Assembly: GCF_900156805.1 (NCBI RefSeq)
Contig: NZ_FTOQ01000003.1
Span: 1-64,000, forward strand
DNA from: Roseivivax lentus
GTDB lineage: Bacteria; Pseudomonadota; Alphaproteobacteria; Rhodobacterales; Rhodobacteraceae
Direction: 5' to 3'
Length of the DNA: 64,000 nucleotides
Below are positions 1 to 8,473 of this stretch, piece after piece. Below the pieces are notes generated by a model. The model was given only the letters and a program-made list of their open reading frames with translations, did no database searches and had not been told where the DNA came from. Both the position numbers and the translations under genes were made by a program. Each line of letters begins with the position of its first letter. Position 1 is the stretch's first letter.

Positions 1-8
1 TTGTTCAT
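1..8 (-). CDS. Start of a divergent gene cut by the window edge
   Basis: Only the first two codons and part of a third are present. Reading the minus strand, an AAGGAG Shine-Dalgarno lies seven bases before an ATG whose first base is at position 8. That looks like a genuine translation start of a gene transcribed away from the glycoside hydrolase. Nothing can be said about its product. Confidence 0.4.
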
Positions 9-175
9 CTTCGCTCCTTGATGGCTTCGATGAACCAGAAATCCTCCATTGCTAAAAACCCTAAATCTGTCCGGTGGGCGCTGACGTCAGACAATATTCA
101 AAAATCGCGCCAATCCGGTGGAATTATTCCTGCCCCGATTTCGATCGGGAGCCGCAATTCCACCAGGAGCGCAAA

Positions 176-289
176 ATGAAAGCTGCCATCTTCTTTCGCG
201 ACGGGTCGACGCAAAAAGCCCTGACCCTCTATATTGCCTACGCCCGCAAAGTCCGCGCATCCGGCCTGGCCCTGGTGGCGTCATGGTGA
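176..289 (+). other. Leader ORF, or detached signal-peptide part of the next gene
   Basis: An ATG at 176 sits eight bases after a strong AGGAG and opens a 37-codon frame. Its TGA (287-289) overlaps the ATGGTG start region of the glycoside hydrolase. The peptide ends in a basic then hydrophobic stretch (RKVRASGLALVASW). If the frame is shifted by -1 at about 284-288, it continues as VSLAVPQALDA and then the mature hydrolase. The joined product has basic, hydrophobic and AxA-like parts, as a secretion signal should. Either this is a translationally coupled leader peptide, or a one-base indel or ribosomal frameshift separates the signal peptide from its protein. The strong RBS belongs to this ORF and not to the hydrolase start. 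Confidence 0.5.
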
Positions 290-2094
290 GCCTCGCCGTT
301 CCTCAGGCGCTGGATGCCACCTTCACCGAGGCGCATTTCGGCGGAAACATCCTCGCCTCCCGCGACGAGCTGTCCGAAGAGACCGGGTTCGCCGACCTGG
401 TCGAGGATCTGGGGGTCACGTCCCTGCGCTATCCCGGCGGCTCGCTGACCGAGAACTACTTCGACATCACCGACCCCGATGCGGAGATCGTGGTGAACGA
501 GGGCGGCCAGGAATGCAGCTTCATCGCGCTGTCGGACTTCATGGCCTTCGCAGCTTCGGAGGGGCTGTCGGTGGTCATCGTGCTGCCCACGCGCGATTTC
601 CTGTCCGAAGAGACCGATGCCAACGGCGACCGGTACGTCGACCTCGACGAAGAGGCGCTGCGCGGCTTCGTCAATGACGTGGTCAGCGGTGTCTATGGCG
701 ATGCCACGATCGACGCTTTCGAAATCGGCAACGAATACTGGGGCTCGGGCGAGATGTCGTCGGTCGAGTACGGGCGTCTGGCCGCCGAGATGACCCGCAT
801 CATCGACGACGAGCTGGCGCAGATGGCCGATGCGCATCCCGAGGCCGAGGAGATCGACCTGATCGTGCAGTCGGGCTACAATTACAACTATGCCTCGCTG
901 ACCGACGATTACGCGGAATATCCCACCGCCGAAGAGGTGGTCGCGGCGCTGCACGAAGATTACGGCACGTCCTTCGGCGACGAGATCATCGGCTCCTCGG
1001 GCTCGGTCAACTGGACGCTCGTCGCCAACGAGTTGATCCTCCAATCCTTCGAGACCGAAGAGGCGAAGGAGGCCGTCGACGGCGTGGTCACTCATCTCTA
1101 TTCCAAGGGCAGCGTGAACCCGGCCAACCGCACTTTCCAGCTCGACATGGTGGATCAGACCTGGGGCGAGGAATTCGAGGATATCGACATCTACGTTACC
1201 GAGTGGAACCAGGCAGGCAATTCCGGCCATTACGACCGCGAGGAAGATTACGGGCTCTACCAGTCGCACGAGATGCTGAACACGCTCGAGGAGATGGTCT
1301 ATATGGGCGTCGACCAGGCGCAGGTCTGGCCGTTGCTGCAGAACACCGCCAACGCGTTGTGCGAGGGCTTCACCTACGACGAATTGACCGCCCCGGGCGA
1401 GATGTTCTCGATGATGGCCGAGAGCCTTCCCGGCAAGGCCATTCTGGATTTCGACGAGACCAGCCGCGAGACCGAGGCCGAGGGCGAGAACGCCGATGTG
1501 CACGGATTCTACGGCGACGGCGAGGTGGTCTTCTTCATCGCCTCAATCGCCGATGAGACCGCCGTCGAGGAAATCGACCTGTCATCGATGTTCACGTCGA
1601 TTTCCTCGGCCACGATCACTGTTCTGGGCGTCGCCGAGGAGCAATCGCCGGGCGACAACAGCTCCGACGCGGTGCTGACCGAGATCCCGCTCGAGGAGGT
1701 CTTTCAGGACGGTGTGCTGGTGGCCGAGCTCAAGCCCGGCGAGATCATGCACGTGGTCGTCGACGCCTTCGAGCCGACCGAGGACTTCGACGAGGTGATG
1801 CAAGAGGTGGATGCCGATCCGCAGAACGTGGTTCCCGCGCCCGAGCCCGCCGCGGATTTGCCCGAGCCCATGGTCGCCGATGCAGCGGATGACAGGAACA
1901 CAATCACCGCCGACGATGTCGATGCGCTCATGGGCGCCGGCAGCGCCGTCACCCAGGCGGCCGACGATGACGCGGATCAGGACGACGACAGGGATCGGGA
2001 CGAGGATGGAGACGGCGGCGGCGATGGCGGCGGCATGGGCGACATGGGCTTCGTGCTTCTGCTTCCGCTCCTGGCGCTCTTCGGATTGGGCTGA
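283..2094 (+). CDS. Putative glycoside hydrolase (clan GH-A-like), C-terminally anchored
   Basis: About 603 residues, very acidic, consistent with an extracytoplasmic protein of a marine bacterium. A TIM-barrel retaining glycosidase is suggested by YPGGSLTENYFDI near the N-terminus, FEIGNEYWGSGE (candidate acid/base Glu) and IYVTEWNQAG (candidate nucleophile Glu), the usual NE...E arrangement of clan GH-A families such as GH39, GH51 and GH79. The exact family and substrate cannot be set by eye. The last roughly 45 residues are an Asp-rich run, a Gly-rich linker and a 15-residue hydrophobic end (FVLLLPLLALFGLG) with no basic tail, which looks like a membrane anchor or sorting tail. The ATG at 283 has a poor ribosome site, and the N-terminus lacks a full signal peptide in this frame (see the upstream leader). 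A terminator pair follows. Confidence 0.7.
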   Translation: MVSLAVPQALDATFTEAHFGGNILASRDELSEETGFADLVEDLGVTSLRYPGGSLTENYFDITDPDAEIVVNEGGQECSFIALSDFMAFAASEGLSVVIVLPTRDFLSEETDANGDRYVDLDEEALRGFVNDVVSGVYGDATIDAFEIGNEYWGSGEMSSVEYGRLAAEMTRIIDDELAQMADAHPEAEEIDLIVQSGYNYNYASLTDDYAEYPTAEEVVAALHEDYGTSFGDEIIGSSGSVNWTLVANELILQSFETEEAKEAVDGVVTHLYSKGSVNPANRTFQLDMVDQTWGEEFEDIDIYVTEWNQAGNSGHYDREEDYGLYQSHEMLNTLEEMVYMGVDQAQVWPLLQNTANALCEGFTYDELTAPGEMFSMMAESLPGKAILDFDETSRETEAEGENADVHGFYGDGEVVFFIASIADETAVEEIDLSSMFTSISSATITVLGVAEEQSPGDNSSDAVLTEIPLEEVFQDGVLVAELKPGEIMHVVVDAFEPTEDFDEVMQEVDADPQNVVPAPEPAADLPEPMVADAADDRNTITADDVDALMGAGSAVTQAADDDADQDDDRDRDEDGDGGGDGGGMGDMGFVLLLPLLALFGLG

Positions 2095-2110
2095 GACGGG
2101 ATGCGACGAA

Positions 2111-2140
2111 ACAAGGGCGGCCAGGGCCACCCTTGTTTTG
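2111..2140 (+). terminator. Stem-loop terminator after the glycoside hydrolase
   Basis: ACAAGGG...CCCTTGT arms enclose a GGCC/GGCC inner stem, followed by TTTTG. It lies 17 bases past the hydrolase stop codon. Confidence 0.6.
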
Positions 2141-2159
2141 AATTGATTGTTTCGAAATC

Positions 2160-2190
2160 AAAAGGGGGACGCCAATTGGCGCCCCCTTTT
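2160..2190. terminator. Bidirectional terminator between convergent genes
   Basis: AAAAGGGGG-A-CGCC, an AATT loop, then GGCGCCCCCTTTT form a strong stem with A-tract on one side and T-tract on the other. It can stop transcription from both strands and lies between the hydrolase and the convergent small membrane-protein gene. Confidence 0.75.
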
Positions 2191-2210
2191 GATCCTATTT
2201 CATTTTTGTT

Positions 2211-2483
2211 TCAGGCGAAGAGGTGGCTGAGAGCGCATTGGATAATGGCGCTGATCGTCACCGCCATGCAAATGGTCACGAGCGTCGAGGACCCAAACTC
2301 ATTATCGTCGGTCGCTTGGGTCTCGTTCTGTCTCTCGAATGCAAGGTCGCGTTCGAGTTTTGTCTGAACCTGAGAGAGGGAGCCGGACAGAGGATCGATG
2401 TCGTCGAATACGCTTTTGGCGGAGAACGAATGAAACCCTGGGCGGGACGGCAGGATGAAAGCGTTCTGCGAGATATGTTTCAT
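2211..2483 (-). CDS. Small hypothetical protein with one C-terminal membrane segment
   Basis: A 90-residue frame starting at the ATG whose first base is 2483, preceded by a weak AAGG site. Longer in-frame starts upstream lack ribosome sites. The first two thirds are soluble and polar (FDDIDPLSGSLSQVQTKLERDLAFERQ), possibly a short amphipathic helix. The end (TLVTICMAVTISAIIQCALSHLFA) is one hydrophobic helix, so a tail-anchored inner-membrane protein is likely. It is convergent with the hydrolase and shares its bidirectional terminator, which supports it being a real transcription unit. I do not recognise the family. Confidence 0.45.
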   Translation of the reverse strand: MKHISQNAFILPSRPGFHSFSAKSVFDDIDPLSGSLSQVQTKLERDLAFERQNETQATDDNEFGSSTLVTICMAVTISAIIQCALSHLFA

Positions 2484-3320
2484 GGGTCTGCCTTGCATTG
2501 CGGGTCCCCGGTAGAGGATCGATTGAGAGTGAAATGTTTGAGTGAAGATCCGAATGTGTCTCTTCATGAAAATGACATTAAATGACCGGGTATGTGGCGC
2601 GAAGCCGTGCGAACGGGATTGCGCGGGTCCGATAAGGGCATGAATTGCGCGCAATCGTATATATGCGCGTTGCGTCTGGCGCATGAGGCTCTCGAAGGGG
2701 CGGGGGATCGGGGCATGCGCGGCGCCGTGCCAGCGTTCCGGACGCGCTGGGCAGTTCGGAAGCCCGATTTGCGAGCGGTGCCGTCAAGCGTGAGGGGGAG
2801 AGACCCGCGACTTCATGCCGGACAAGACAGGTGAGCGCGAAGCTGCAGGCCCTTGCCGCTTGAAGAGGGCTGGCGGCGCCGCGTCGGTCCGGGCTGCATC
2901 TCGCGAGAGTCGCAAATTTTGTATCCCAAAGCGTGATGAAATTTTGTGCGACTGTCTATGGGGCTTTGCTGCGCATCCATCGTCGCCATGCGTGAGAATT
3001 TGCATTTAGAAGAAGAAAATATCGAATTTACAGGTGGATAGTCTCGAGGAATGGCCGCTGAGCGTGAGGCGTCTCCAGAATCTCAAGGCATGCAACCCCA
3101 GGGATTCTGCACGCTAAAAGGCGCAAATCCCTTGCGCGAATCGCAGATGATCTGAATTTTGGTATACATTGAGGGGCGTGAAGACGCGCCGGCTCAACCA
3201 TCTGAGGAGGATGGCGCGGCGGAGAAGCAGGACGGTTCGGGGGCCCATGCGCCGCCTTTCCCGAATGCGGCTCGCGCTCCGGCCAGGCTCCGGAAACCCA
3301 GCAGGAGGGTAAGGTTCGAA
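2484..3320. other. Gene-free stretch upstream of the first TRAP operon
   Basis: No convincing coding frame in either strand. The AT-richer part between about 2900 and 3170 holds inverted and direct repeats, described separately. A perfect GCGCAA-ATCCC-TTGCGC inverted repeat lies at 3121-3137. The stretch most likely carries the promoter and operators of the TRAP operon that starts at 3321. Confidence 0.5.
2909..3170 (+). promoter_or_regulatory. Candidate operator region of the TRAP/aromatic operon
   Basis: At 2909-2952, GTCGCA and TGCGAC form an inverted repeat that brackets two direct copies of AAATTTTG. Inside it is TTTGTATCCCAAA. At 3157-3170 there is TTTTGGTATACATT with a GTATAC core. 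The TTTTG(G)TAT similarity of the two sites resembles operators of the FCD subfamily of GntR regulators, which often control TRAP importers. No GntR gene is in the window, so the regulator assignment is inference. Confidence 0.35.
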
Positions 3321-4319
3321 ATGTCTGTCATCTCTCGAATTCAGGCCGGTGTCGCGGCGCTCATGGTCACGGCGTCCCTCGCAGGCGCCGAAGAGGCCAC
3401 GATTTCGGCGGTCTATTCGCTGCCGGCCACCAACGATCTCATGAAAAGCTATCTCGCATTCGTGGAGGACGTGAACGCCAACGGCGAGGGCGTCCTGCAG
3501 ATCGACCTGCGCGGCGGTACGGAGATCATTCCCCGCAACGAGCAGATGAACGCGGTTTCGCGCGGGATCATCGACATGTATATGGGCCCGGCAGGCTATT
3601 ATCAGCGCCAGATCCCCGAGTTGACGCCGCTCGATGCGGCCTCGGTGCCGGCGGACAAGCTGCGCGCGGCGGGTCTGCACGACGCCATCGACGCGGCCGC
3701 GCGCGAGCGGGCCGGCGTGGCGTTCCTCGGCGCGATGGGCACGGGCTACGCGTTCCAGTTCTACACCATCAACGAGCCCAAGGTCATGGAGGACGGCACC
3801 GTTGATCTTTCGGGGATGAAGATCCGCGGCGGGTCGAGCTACGACCCGATGTATTCCGCGCTCGATATCGCGCGGGTCGATATCCCGGCGGGCGATATCT
3901 ACACGGCGCTCGAACGCGGGCTTGTCGAAGGCATCGGCTTCACCACCATCGGCGTCAGTTCGGGCGGGTGGCAGGAATTCCTGAAATACCGCATCTTCCC
4001 GACCTGGCGGCAGGGCAACACGATCCTCGCCATGAACGCCGCGAAGCTCGACGGGCTGACCGATGCGCAGCGTGACTACCTCATGGAGATGGTCATGAAG
4101 CACGAGATGCTGGCCTACGAGGCGGCCAAGGAGCTCGAGAAGAAAGACACCGAAGCGGTCCATGCCGCGGGCGTGCAGGACGTGGTGCTGGAAGGGGCGG
4201 GCGAGGCGCAGATCACCGGCGCGTTCCAGGATACCTTCTGGGAGACGTTGAAAGAGACGCTGGGCGAGGAGACCTCGAACGCGTTCCGCGCCATCGTCGA
4301 CAAGGCCAACGCCAGCTGA
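3321..4319 (+). CDS. dctP: TRAP transporter substrate-binding protein (DctP family)
   Basis: 332 residues with a Sec signal peptide (MSVISRIQAGVAALMVTASLAGA, cleaved about residue 23). The body shows DctP-family features: an early SLPATNDLMKSYLAFVEDVN segment, the central KIRGGSSYDPMYSALD stretch corresponding to the conserved region holding the carboxylate-binding Arg (R in KIRGG), and GDIYTALERGLVEGIGFT. It should bind a small carboxylate in the periplasm and deliver it to the DctQM permease just downstream. The ATG at 3321 follows AGGAGG and an extra AAGG. A longer frame to 3159 exists but lacks a signal peptide. The ligand is probably an aromatic or heteroaromatic acid, judged only from the catabolic genes that follow. 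Confidence 0.88.
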   Translation: MSVISRIQAGVAALMVTASLAGAEEATISAVYSLPATNDLMKSYLAFVEDVNANGEGVLQIDLRGGTEIIPRNEQMNAVSRGIIDMYMGPAGYYQRQIPELTPLDAASVPADKLRAAGLHDAIDAAARERAGVAFLGAMGTGYAFQFYTINEPKVMEDGTVDLSGMKIRGGSSYDPMYSALDIARVDIPAGDIYTALERGLVEGIGFTTIGVSSGGWQEFLKYRIFPTWRQGNTILAMNAAKLDGLTDAQRDYLMEMVMKHEMLAYEAAKELEKKDTEAVHAAGVQDVVLEGAGEAQITGAFQDTFWETLKETLGEETSNAFRAIVDKANAS

Positions 4320-4346
4320 ACGCGGGCCGTGCCCCGGGAGAACTCC

Positions 4347-4853
4347 ATGCAGACCTTCTGGTCCCTTTTCGACCGGGTGTTGAACCTCTTGGCCCTGATC
4401 GCGGCGGCGATCCTGCCCTTCGTCTTCGCCGCGATCATCTATGACGTGACCACCCGCACGCTGCGGGTGTTCCAGATCAACTGGGTGGTCGCGATCACCG
4501 AATACGCGCTGCTCTACGTGGCGGCGCTGGGCACGCCGTGGCTCCTGCGCGAAAAGGGCCATGTCTCGATGGAGGCGTTCCGCGCGGTGCTGCCCGAAGC
4601 CGTGAACCGCGTGATCGAGAAGATCGTGATCGTGCTTTGCACGGCGGCCTGCCTGGTGGTGGCCTGGGTCGCGGTGCCGGTGATGATCCAGAACATCGGC
4701 GTCACGGATATCCGGGCGAATTTCCTGACCCGCTGGCTGCTCTACGCGCCGATCGTGCTGTGTTTTGCACTCTGCGCCGTCCAGTTCGCACGGTTCCTGA
4801 TCACCGGCACGTCGCTTTATCGCGGCATCGACGCCGATGCCGGGAACCTCTGA
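4347..4853 (+). CDS. dctQ: TRAP transporter small permease subunit (DctQ)
   Basis: 168 residues with four predicted membrane helices (LALIAAAILPFVFAAIIY, AITEYALLYVAALGTPWLL, IVLCTAACLVVAWVAV and APIVLCFALCAVQFA), the standard DctQ layout. The conserved LREKGHVSME turn after helix 2 is present. The ATG at 4347 follows GGGAG; an upstream GTG at 4329 is possible but has no better site. It lies 27 bases after dctP and 3 bases before dctM, so the three genes form one operon. The protein pairs with DctM as the membrane translocator. Confidence 0.88.
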   Translation: MQTFWSLFDRVLNLLALIAAAILPFVFAAIIYDVTTRTLRVFQINWVVAITEYALLYVAALGTPWLLREKGHVSMEAFRAVLPEAVNRVIEKIVIVLCTAACLVVAWVAVPVMIQNIGVTDIRANFLTRWLLYAPIVLCFALCAVQFARFLITGTSLYRGIDADAGNL

Positions 4854-4856
4854 GCC

Positions 4857-6182
4857 ATGGGCATGATGGAATGGTGGGAAGCGGCGATCGTCATGCTGGG
4901 CATGGTCATCACGCTCATGGCGATGTGCGTGCCGGTGGCCTTCGCGTTCCTGATCGCGAACCTCGTCGGCGCCTATATCTTCATGGGCGGCTGGATCGGG
5001 ATCGAGCAGCTGGCGGCCAATACCGGCGAAGCGGTCTCGAGCTTCGTTCTGGTCACCGTGCCGATGTTTGTGCTGATGGGGAACCTGTTCTTCCATTCGG
5101 GTATCGCGCTCAAGATCATCGAGACGCTGGACAAGTCGCTGCGCAAGGCGCCGGGGCGGCTCAGCTATATCTCGGTGCTTTGCGGCACCATCTTCGCGGC
5201 GCTGTCGGGCTCCAACATGGCCAATACCGCGATGATGGGCAGCCTGCTCTTGCCGCAGATGGAAGCGCGCAAGTACCACCGGCACATGTCCATCGGGCCG
5301 ATCATCGGCTCGGGCGGGCTCGCGCTTCTGATCCCGCCCTCTACGCTGGCGGTGCTGCTGGGCTCGATCGCGCAGATCAGCATCGCGGACCTGCTGCTGG
5401 CGGGCGTGGTGCCGGGCCTCGTTCTGGCGCTGCTCTACCTCGCCACGATCTGGGTTCAGCTGCGCCGGGGCGGGGACCGCGTGGCGCCCGCCTACGATGT
5501 CGAGACGGTGCCCACATCCGAGAAGATCCGGCTCGTCTGCATCTACATCCTGCCGATGTCGCTTGTCGTCTTCTCGGTGGTGGGGCTGATCCTGCTGGGC
5601 ATCACCACGCCGTCCGAGGCAGCGGCCTTCGGGGTGCTGTCGGTGCTCTTCCTGTCGGCCTGTTACGGGCGGCTCAACGTGCCGATGATCGTCAAGTCGC
5701 TGGAAGGCACCTTGCGCGTCTCGGTCATGGTGTTCTTCATCATCATCGCGTCGAAGACCTTCTCGCAGGTGCTGGCCTTTTCGGGCGCCACGTCGGGCAT
5801 GATCCGCTGGGCCACGGGGTTCGAGCTCGACGCGATCACCATGCTGCTGATCATGTTCGCGGTGCTTCTGGTGCTGGGCATGTTCGTCGACGCGATCTCG
5901 ATGATGCTGCTGACCATCCCGATCTTCTTTCCCATCGCGCAGGCCATCGGCTTCGATCCGATCTGGTTCGCGCTGGTCATGCTGCTCGCCATCGAGATGA
6001 GCGGCACGACGCCGCCCTTCGGCCTCCTGCTCTTCGTGATGCAGGGCGTGGCACCGCGCGGCACCACCTATTGGACCATCGCCAAGGCGGCGGTGCCCTA
6101 TCTGCTCTGCGATCTGATCCTGCTGGTGCTGCTGATCGCGGTGCCGTCGCTGGCGCTCTGGCTGCCCGAGATGAGGTTCTGA
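4857..6182 (+). CDS. dctM: TRAP transporter large permease subunit (DctM)
   Basis: 441 residues, about 12 hydrophobic helices, the expected size for DctM, the ion-coupled channel subunit of TRAP importers. Family signatures are visible: FHSGIALKIIE, LSGSNMANTAMMGSLLLPQM, IGSGGLALLIPPSTLAVLLGSIAQIS, LGMFVDAISMMLLTIPIFFPI and EMSGTTPPFGLLLFVMQGVAP. It is separated from dctQ by 3 bases and from the molybdenum hydroxylase gene by 2 bases, so transport and catabolism genes are probably co-transcribed. Confidence 0.9.
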   Translation: MGMMEWWEAAIVMLGMVITLMAMCVPVAFAFLIANLVGAYIFMGGWIGIEQLAANTGEAVSSFVLVTVPMFVLMGNLFFHSGIALKIIETLDKSLRKAPGRLSYISVLCGTIFAALSGSNMANTAMMGSLLLPQMEARKYHRHMSIGPIIGSGGLALLIPPSTLAVLLGSIAQISIADLLLAGVVPGLVLALLYLATIWVQLRRGGDRVAPAYDVETVPTSEKIRLVCIYILPMSLVVFSVVGLILLGITTPSEAAAFGVLSVLFLSACYGRLNVPMIVKSLEGTLRVSVMVFFIIIASKTFSQVLAFSGATSGMIRWATGFELDAITMLLIMFAVLLVLGMFVDAISMMLLTIPIFFPIAQAIGFDPIWFALVMLLAIEMSGTTPPFGLLLFVMQGVAPRGTTYWTIAKAAVPYLLCDLILLVLLIAVPSLALWLPEMRF

Positions 6183-6184
6183 GC

Positions 6185-8473
6185 ATGCAGGCGGCGGGAT
6201 GGACCCGGATCGGCAAGGCGCAGACGCGGGACGGCGATGACCTACTGCTGCGGGGCGAAGGCCGCTTTGCGGGCGACGCGCGGGCCGAGGGTGCACTCTG
6301 GCTGCATGTCCTGCGCAGCGATCATGCCGCCGGTGAGATCCGCGCGCTGGACGTCGCCGCGGCGCGGGAGGCCCCGGGCGTGCATGCGGTCTATACCGGC
6401 GCGGATCAGGACGGCTTGCAGCCCTTCGCGCTGCGTTACGTGCCCGCGGGCTGCGAGGTGGCGCCGACGCCGTTCCTGCCGCTGGCCACGGATCGCGTGC
6501 GCTTCGCCGGGGAGCCGGTGGCGGCGATCGTCGCCGAGAGCCGGGACGCCGCCCTCGATGCCGCCGAGTTGATCCTGCTGGATATCGCCGACGCGCCCGC
6601 GGTGACCGATGCGCGCGCCGCTGCAGTGGACGGCGCGCCGCGGGTCTGGGCGGATCGCCCGAACCTCGTCTTCACGCAGGAGCTGGGCGACCGCGCGGCC
6701 TTCGAAGAGGCCTGCGCCTCGGCGGATCATGTGCTTACCGCGCGGCTCGAGATCAGCCGCGTCGCCGCCGTCGCGCTCGAGCCGCGCAATGCGCTTGCCA
6801 CGCCGCTCGATGGCGGGCGGCTGCACCTGCGGACCGGCACGCAGGCGCCGCACCGCGTGAAGGGCGAGGTGGCACATGTGCTGGGCCTCGACCCTGGGCG
6901 GATCGTCGTCGAGGCGGAGCACACCGGCGGCAGTTTCGGCATGCGCAACGGCGCTTATCCCGAGGACGTGCTGGTGCTGATGGCGGCGGCGCGGCTCGGG
7001 CGCCCTGTGCGCTGGCAGGCGACGCGGTCCGACAGTTTCCTGTCGGACACTCAATCGCGCGAGATGTCGGTGGACGCGACGCTCGCCCTCGATGCCGACG
7101 GCCGCTTTCTGGCGCTCGGCGTCGACGGCTATGCGCCGGTCGGTGCGCAACTGGGGCAGATGGCGATGCATCCGATGAGCTCGAACATGCCGGGCATCGT
7201 CGGCGTCTACCGCACCCCGGTCCTGCACACGGTCATGCGCGGCGTCTTCGTCAACACGATGCACATGGCGCCCTATCGCGGGGCCGGGCGGCCAGAGGCC
7301 ATCTACATCATGGAGCGGATGGTCGATCTGGCCGCCGCAGCGCTGGGCCTCGACCCGGCGGAGCTGCGCCGGCGCAACATGATCCCGGCGGCGGCCATGC
7401 CCTATGCCACGCCGCTCGGCTATGTCTATGACAGCGGGGATTTCGAGGCCGCTCTCGACACGGTGCTCACGGCGGGCGACTGGGCGGGCTTTGCGGATCG
7501 CCGGGCCGACAGCCAGGCGCGCGGCATGCTGCGCGGCATCGGCCTTGCGGCGGCCATCGAACCTGCGGGCGGCGGACCCAAAGGCGCGCAGCTGCCCGAG
7601 TTCGCGCGGATCGAACTCGACGCATCGGGCGCGAGGCTCGCCACCGGGTCGGGGGATGCGGGGCAGGGGCACGGAACCGTCTTTCGCCAGGTCCTGCATG
7701 ATCTTCTGGGCTGGGACGGCGACGTGACCGTCGTCGCGGGCGATACCGATGCCGTCCCGAAGGGCGTCGGCACGTTCGGGTCGCGCACCATGGGGGCGGC
7801 CGGACACGCCATGGCGACGGCCGCGCGCGAGATCATCGCCAAGGCCACGGCCCAAGCGGCGCGGCATCTCGACGTGCCCGAAGGCGAGATCGCCTTCGCC
7901 GATGGCAGCTTCAAGGCCCGGGGCACCAACCGTGTCGTCACGCTTCATGAGCTGTGCACGGCGCAGGGCGCGCGTTTCGAGGCCGAGGCGTTCGTCGCCA
8001 CCGATGCCGGCACCTTACCCAACGGCGCCCATCTCGCGGAGGTGGAGGTCGATCCCGAAACCGGCGCGGTGCAGGTCCTGTCCTACTGCGTCGCCGACGA
8101 TGTGGGCACGGTCATCAACCCGCTTCTGGTCGAGGGGCAGGTGCATGGCGGCGTGGCGCAGGGCCTCGGTCAGGCGCTCTACGAGACGCTGACCTATGAC
8201 GAAACGGGTGCGCTGCTGTCGGGCTCCTTTATGGATTACGCCCTGCCGCGCGCGGACGATCTGCCCTTCATCGCGGTGCATCACAGCCCGACGCCCACCC
8301 GGGCCAACGCGCTGGGCGCCAAGGGCGCGGGCGAAAGCGGCACGGTGGGTGCGCTGCCTGCCGTGATGAACGCGGTCTGCAATGCGCTCGCCTCGGCCGG
8401 TGCGGGGCCGATGGACATGCCCGCCACGCCTGCGCGGGTCTGGGCCGCGCTCAATCGAAAGGAGACGCCATGA
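6185..8473 (+). CDS. Xanthine dehydrogenase-family molybdopterin-binding catalytic subunit
   Basis: 762 residues, the size of CoxL/XdhB-type large subunits. Recognisable elements are the N-terminal a/b-hammerhead (GRFAGDARAEGALWLHVLRSDHAAGEIRALD), EHTGGSFGMRNGAYPEDVLVL, the MAPYRGAGRPEAIY cofactor-binding segment, GSGDAGQGHGTVFRQ, and GAKGAGESGTVGALPAV near the C-terminus with the catalytic Glu. Such enzymes hydroxylate or oxidise heteroaromatics, aldehydes or CO using Mo-cytosine dinucleotide. The usual partners, a [2Fe-2S] small subunit and an FAD medium subunit, are not adjacent, so electron transfer must use proteins encoded elsewhere. The ATG at 6185 begins 2 bases after dctM. The stop overlaps the monooxygenase start (ATGA). 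Confidence 0.85.
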   Translation: MQAAGWTRIGKAQTRDGDDLLLRGEGRFAGDARAEGALWLHVLRSDHAAGEIRALDVAAAREAPGVHAVYTGADQDGLQPFALRYVPAGCEVAPTPFLPLATDRVRFAGEPVAAIVAESRDAALDAAELILLDIADAPAVTDARAAAVDGAPRVWADRPNLVFTQELGDRAAFEEACASADHVLTARLEISRVAAVALEPRNALATPLDGGRLHLRTGTQAPHRVKGEVAHVLGLDPGRIVVEAEHTGGSFGMRNGAYPEDVLVLMAAARLGRPVRWQATRSDSFLSDTQSREMSVDATLALDADGRFLALGVDGYAPVGAQLGQMAMHPMSSNMPGIVGVYRTPVLHTVMRGVFVNTMHMAPYRGAGRPEAIYIMERMVDLAAAALGLDPAELRRRNMIPAAAMPYATPLGYVYDSGDFEAALDTVLTAGDWAGFADRRADSQARGMLRGIGLAAAIEPAGGGPKGAQLPEFARIELDASGARLATGSGDAGQGHGTVFRQVLHDLLGWDGDVTVVAGDTDAVPKGVGTFGSRTMGAAGHAMATAAREIIAKATAQAARHLDVPEGEIAFADGSFKARGTNRVVTLHELCTAQGARFEAEAFVATDAGTLPNGAHLAEVEVDPETGAVQVLSYCVADDVGTVINPLLVEGQVHGGVAQGLGQALYETLTYDETGALLSGSFMDYALPRADDLPFIAVHHSPTPTRANALGAKGAGESGTVGALPAVMNAVCNALASAGAGPMDMPATPARVWAALNRKETP

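Noticed and set aside
4538-6184. A long in-frame upstream extension of the molybdenum hydroxylase
   Set aside because: It runs through dctQ and dctM in another frame and has no family similarity; the enzyme's conserved sequence starts just after the ATG at 6185.
3114-6296. A 1060-codon open frame on the minus strand
   Set aside because: It lies antisense to the well-supported TRAP operon; its translation is rich in Arg, His and Asp with no domain, as expected for the complement of high-GC coding DNA.
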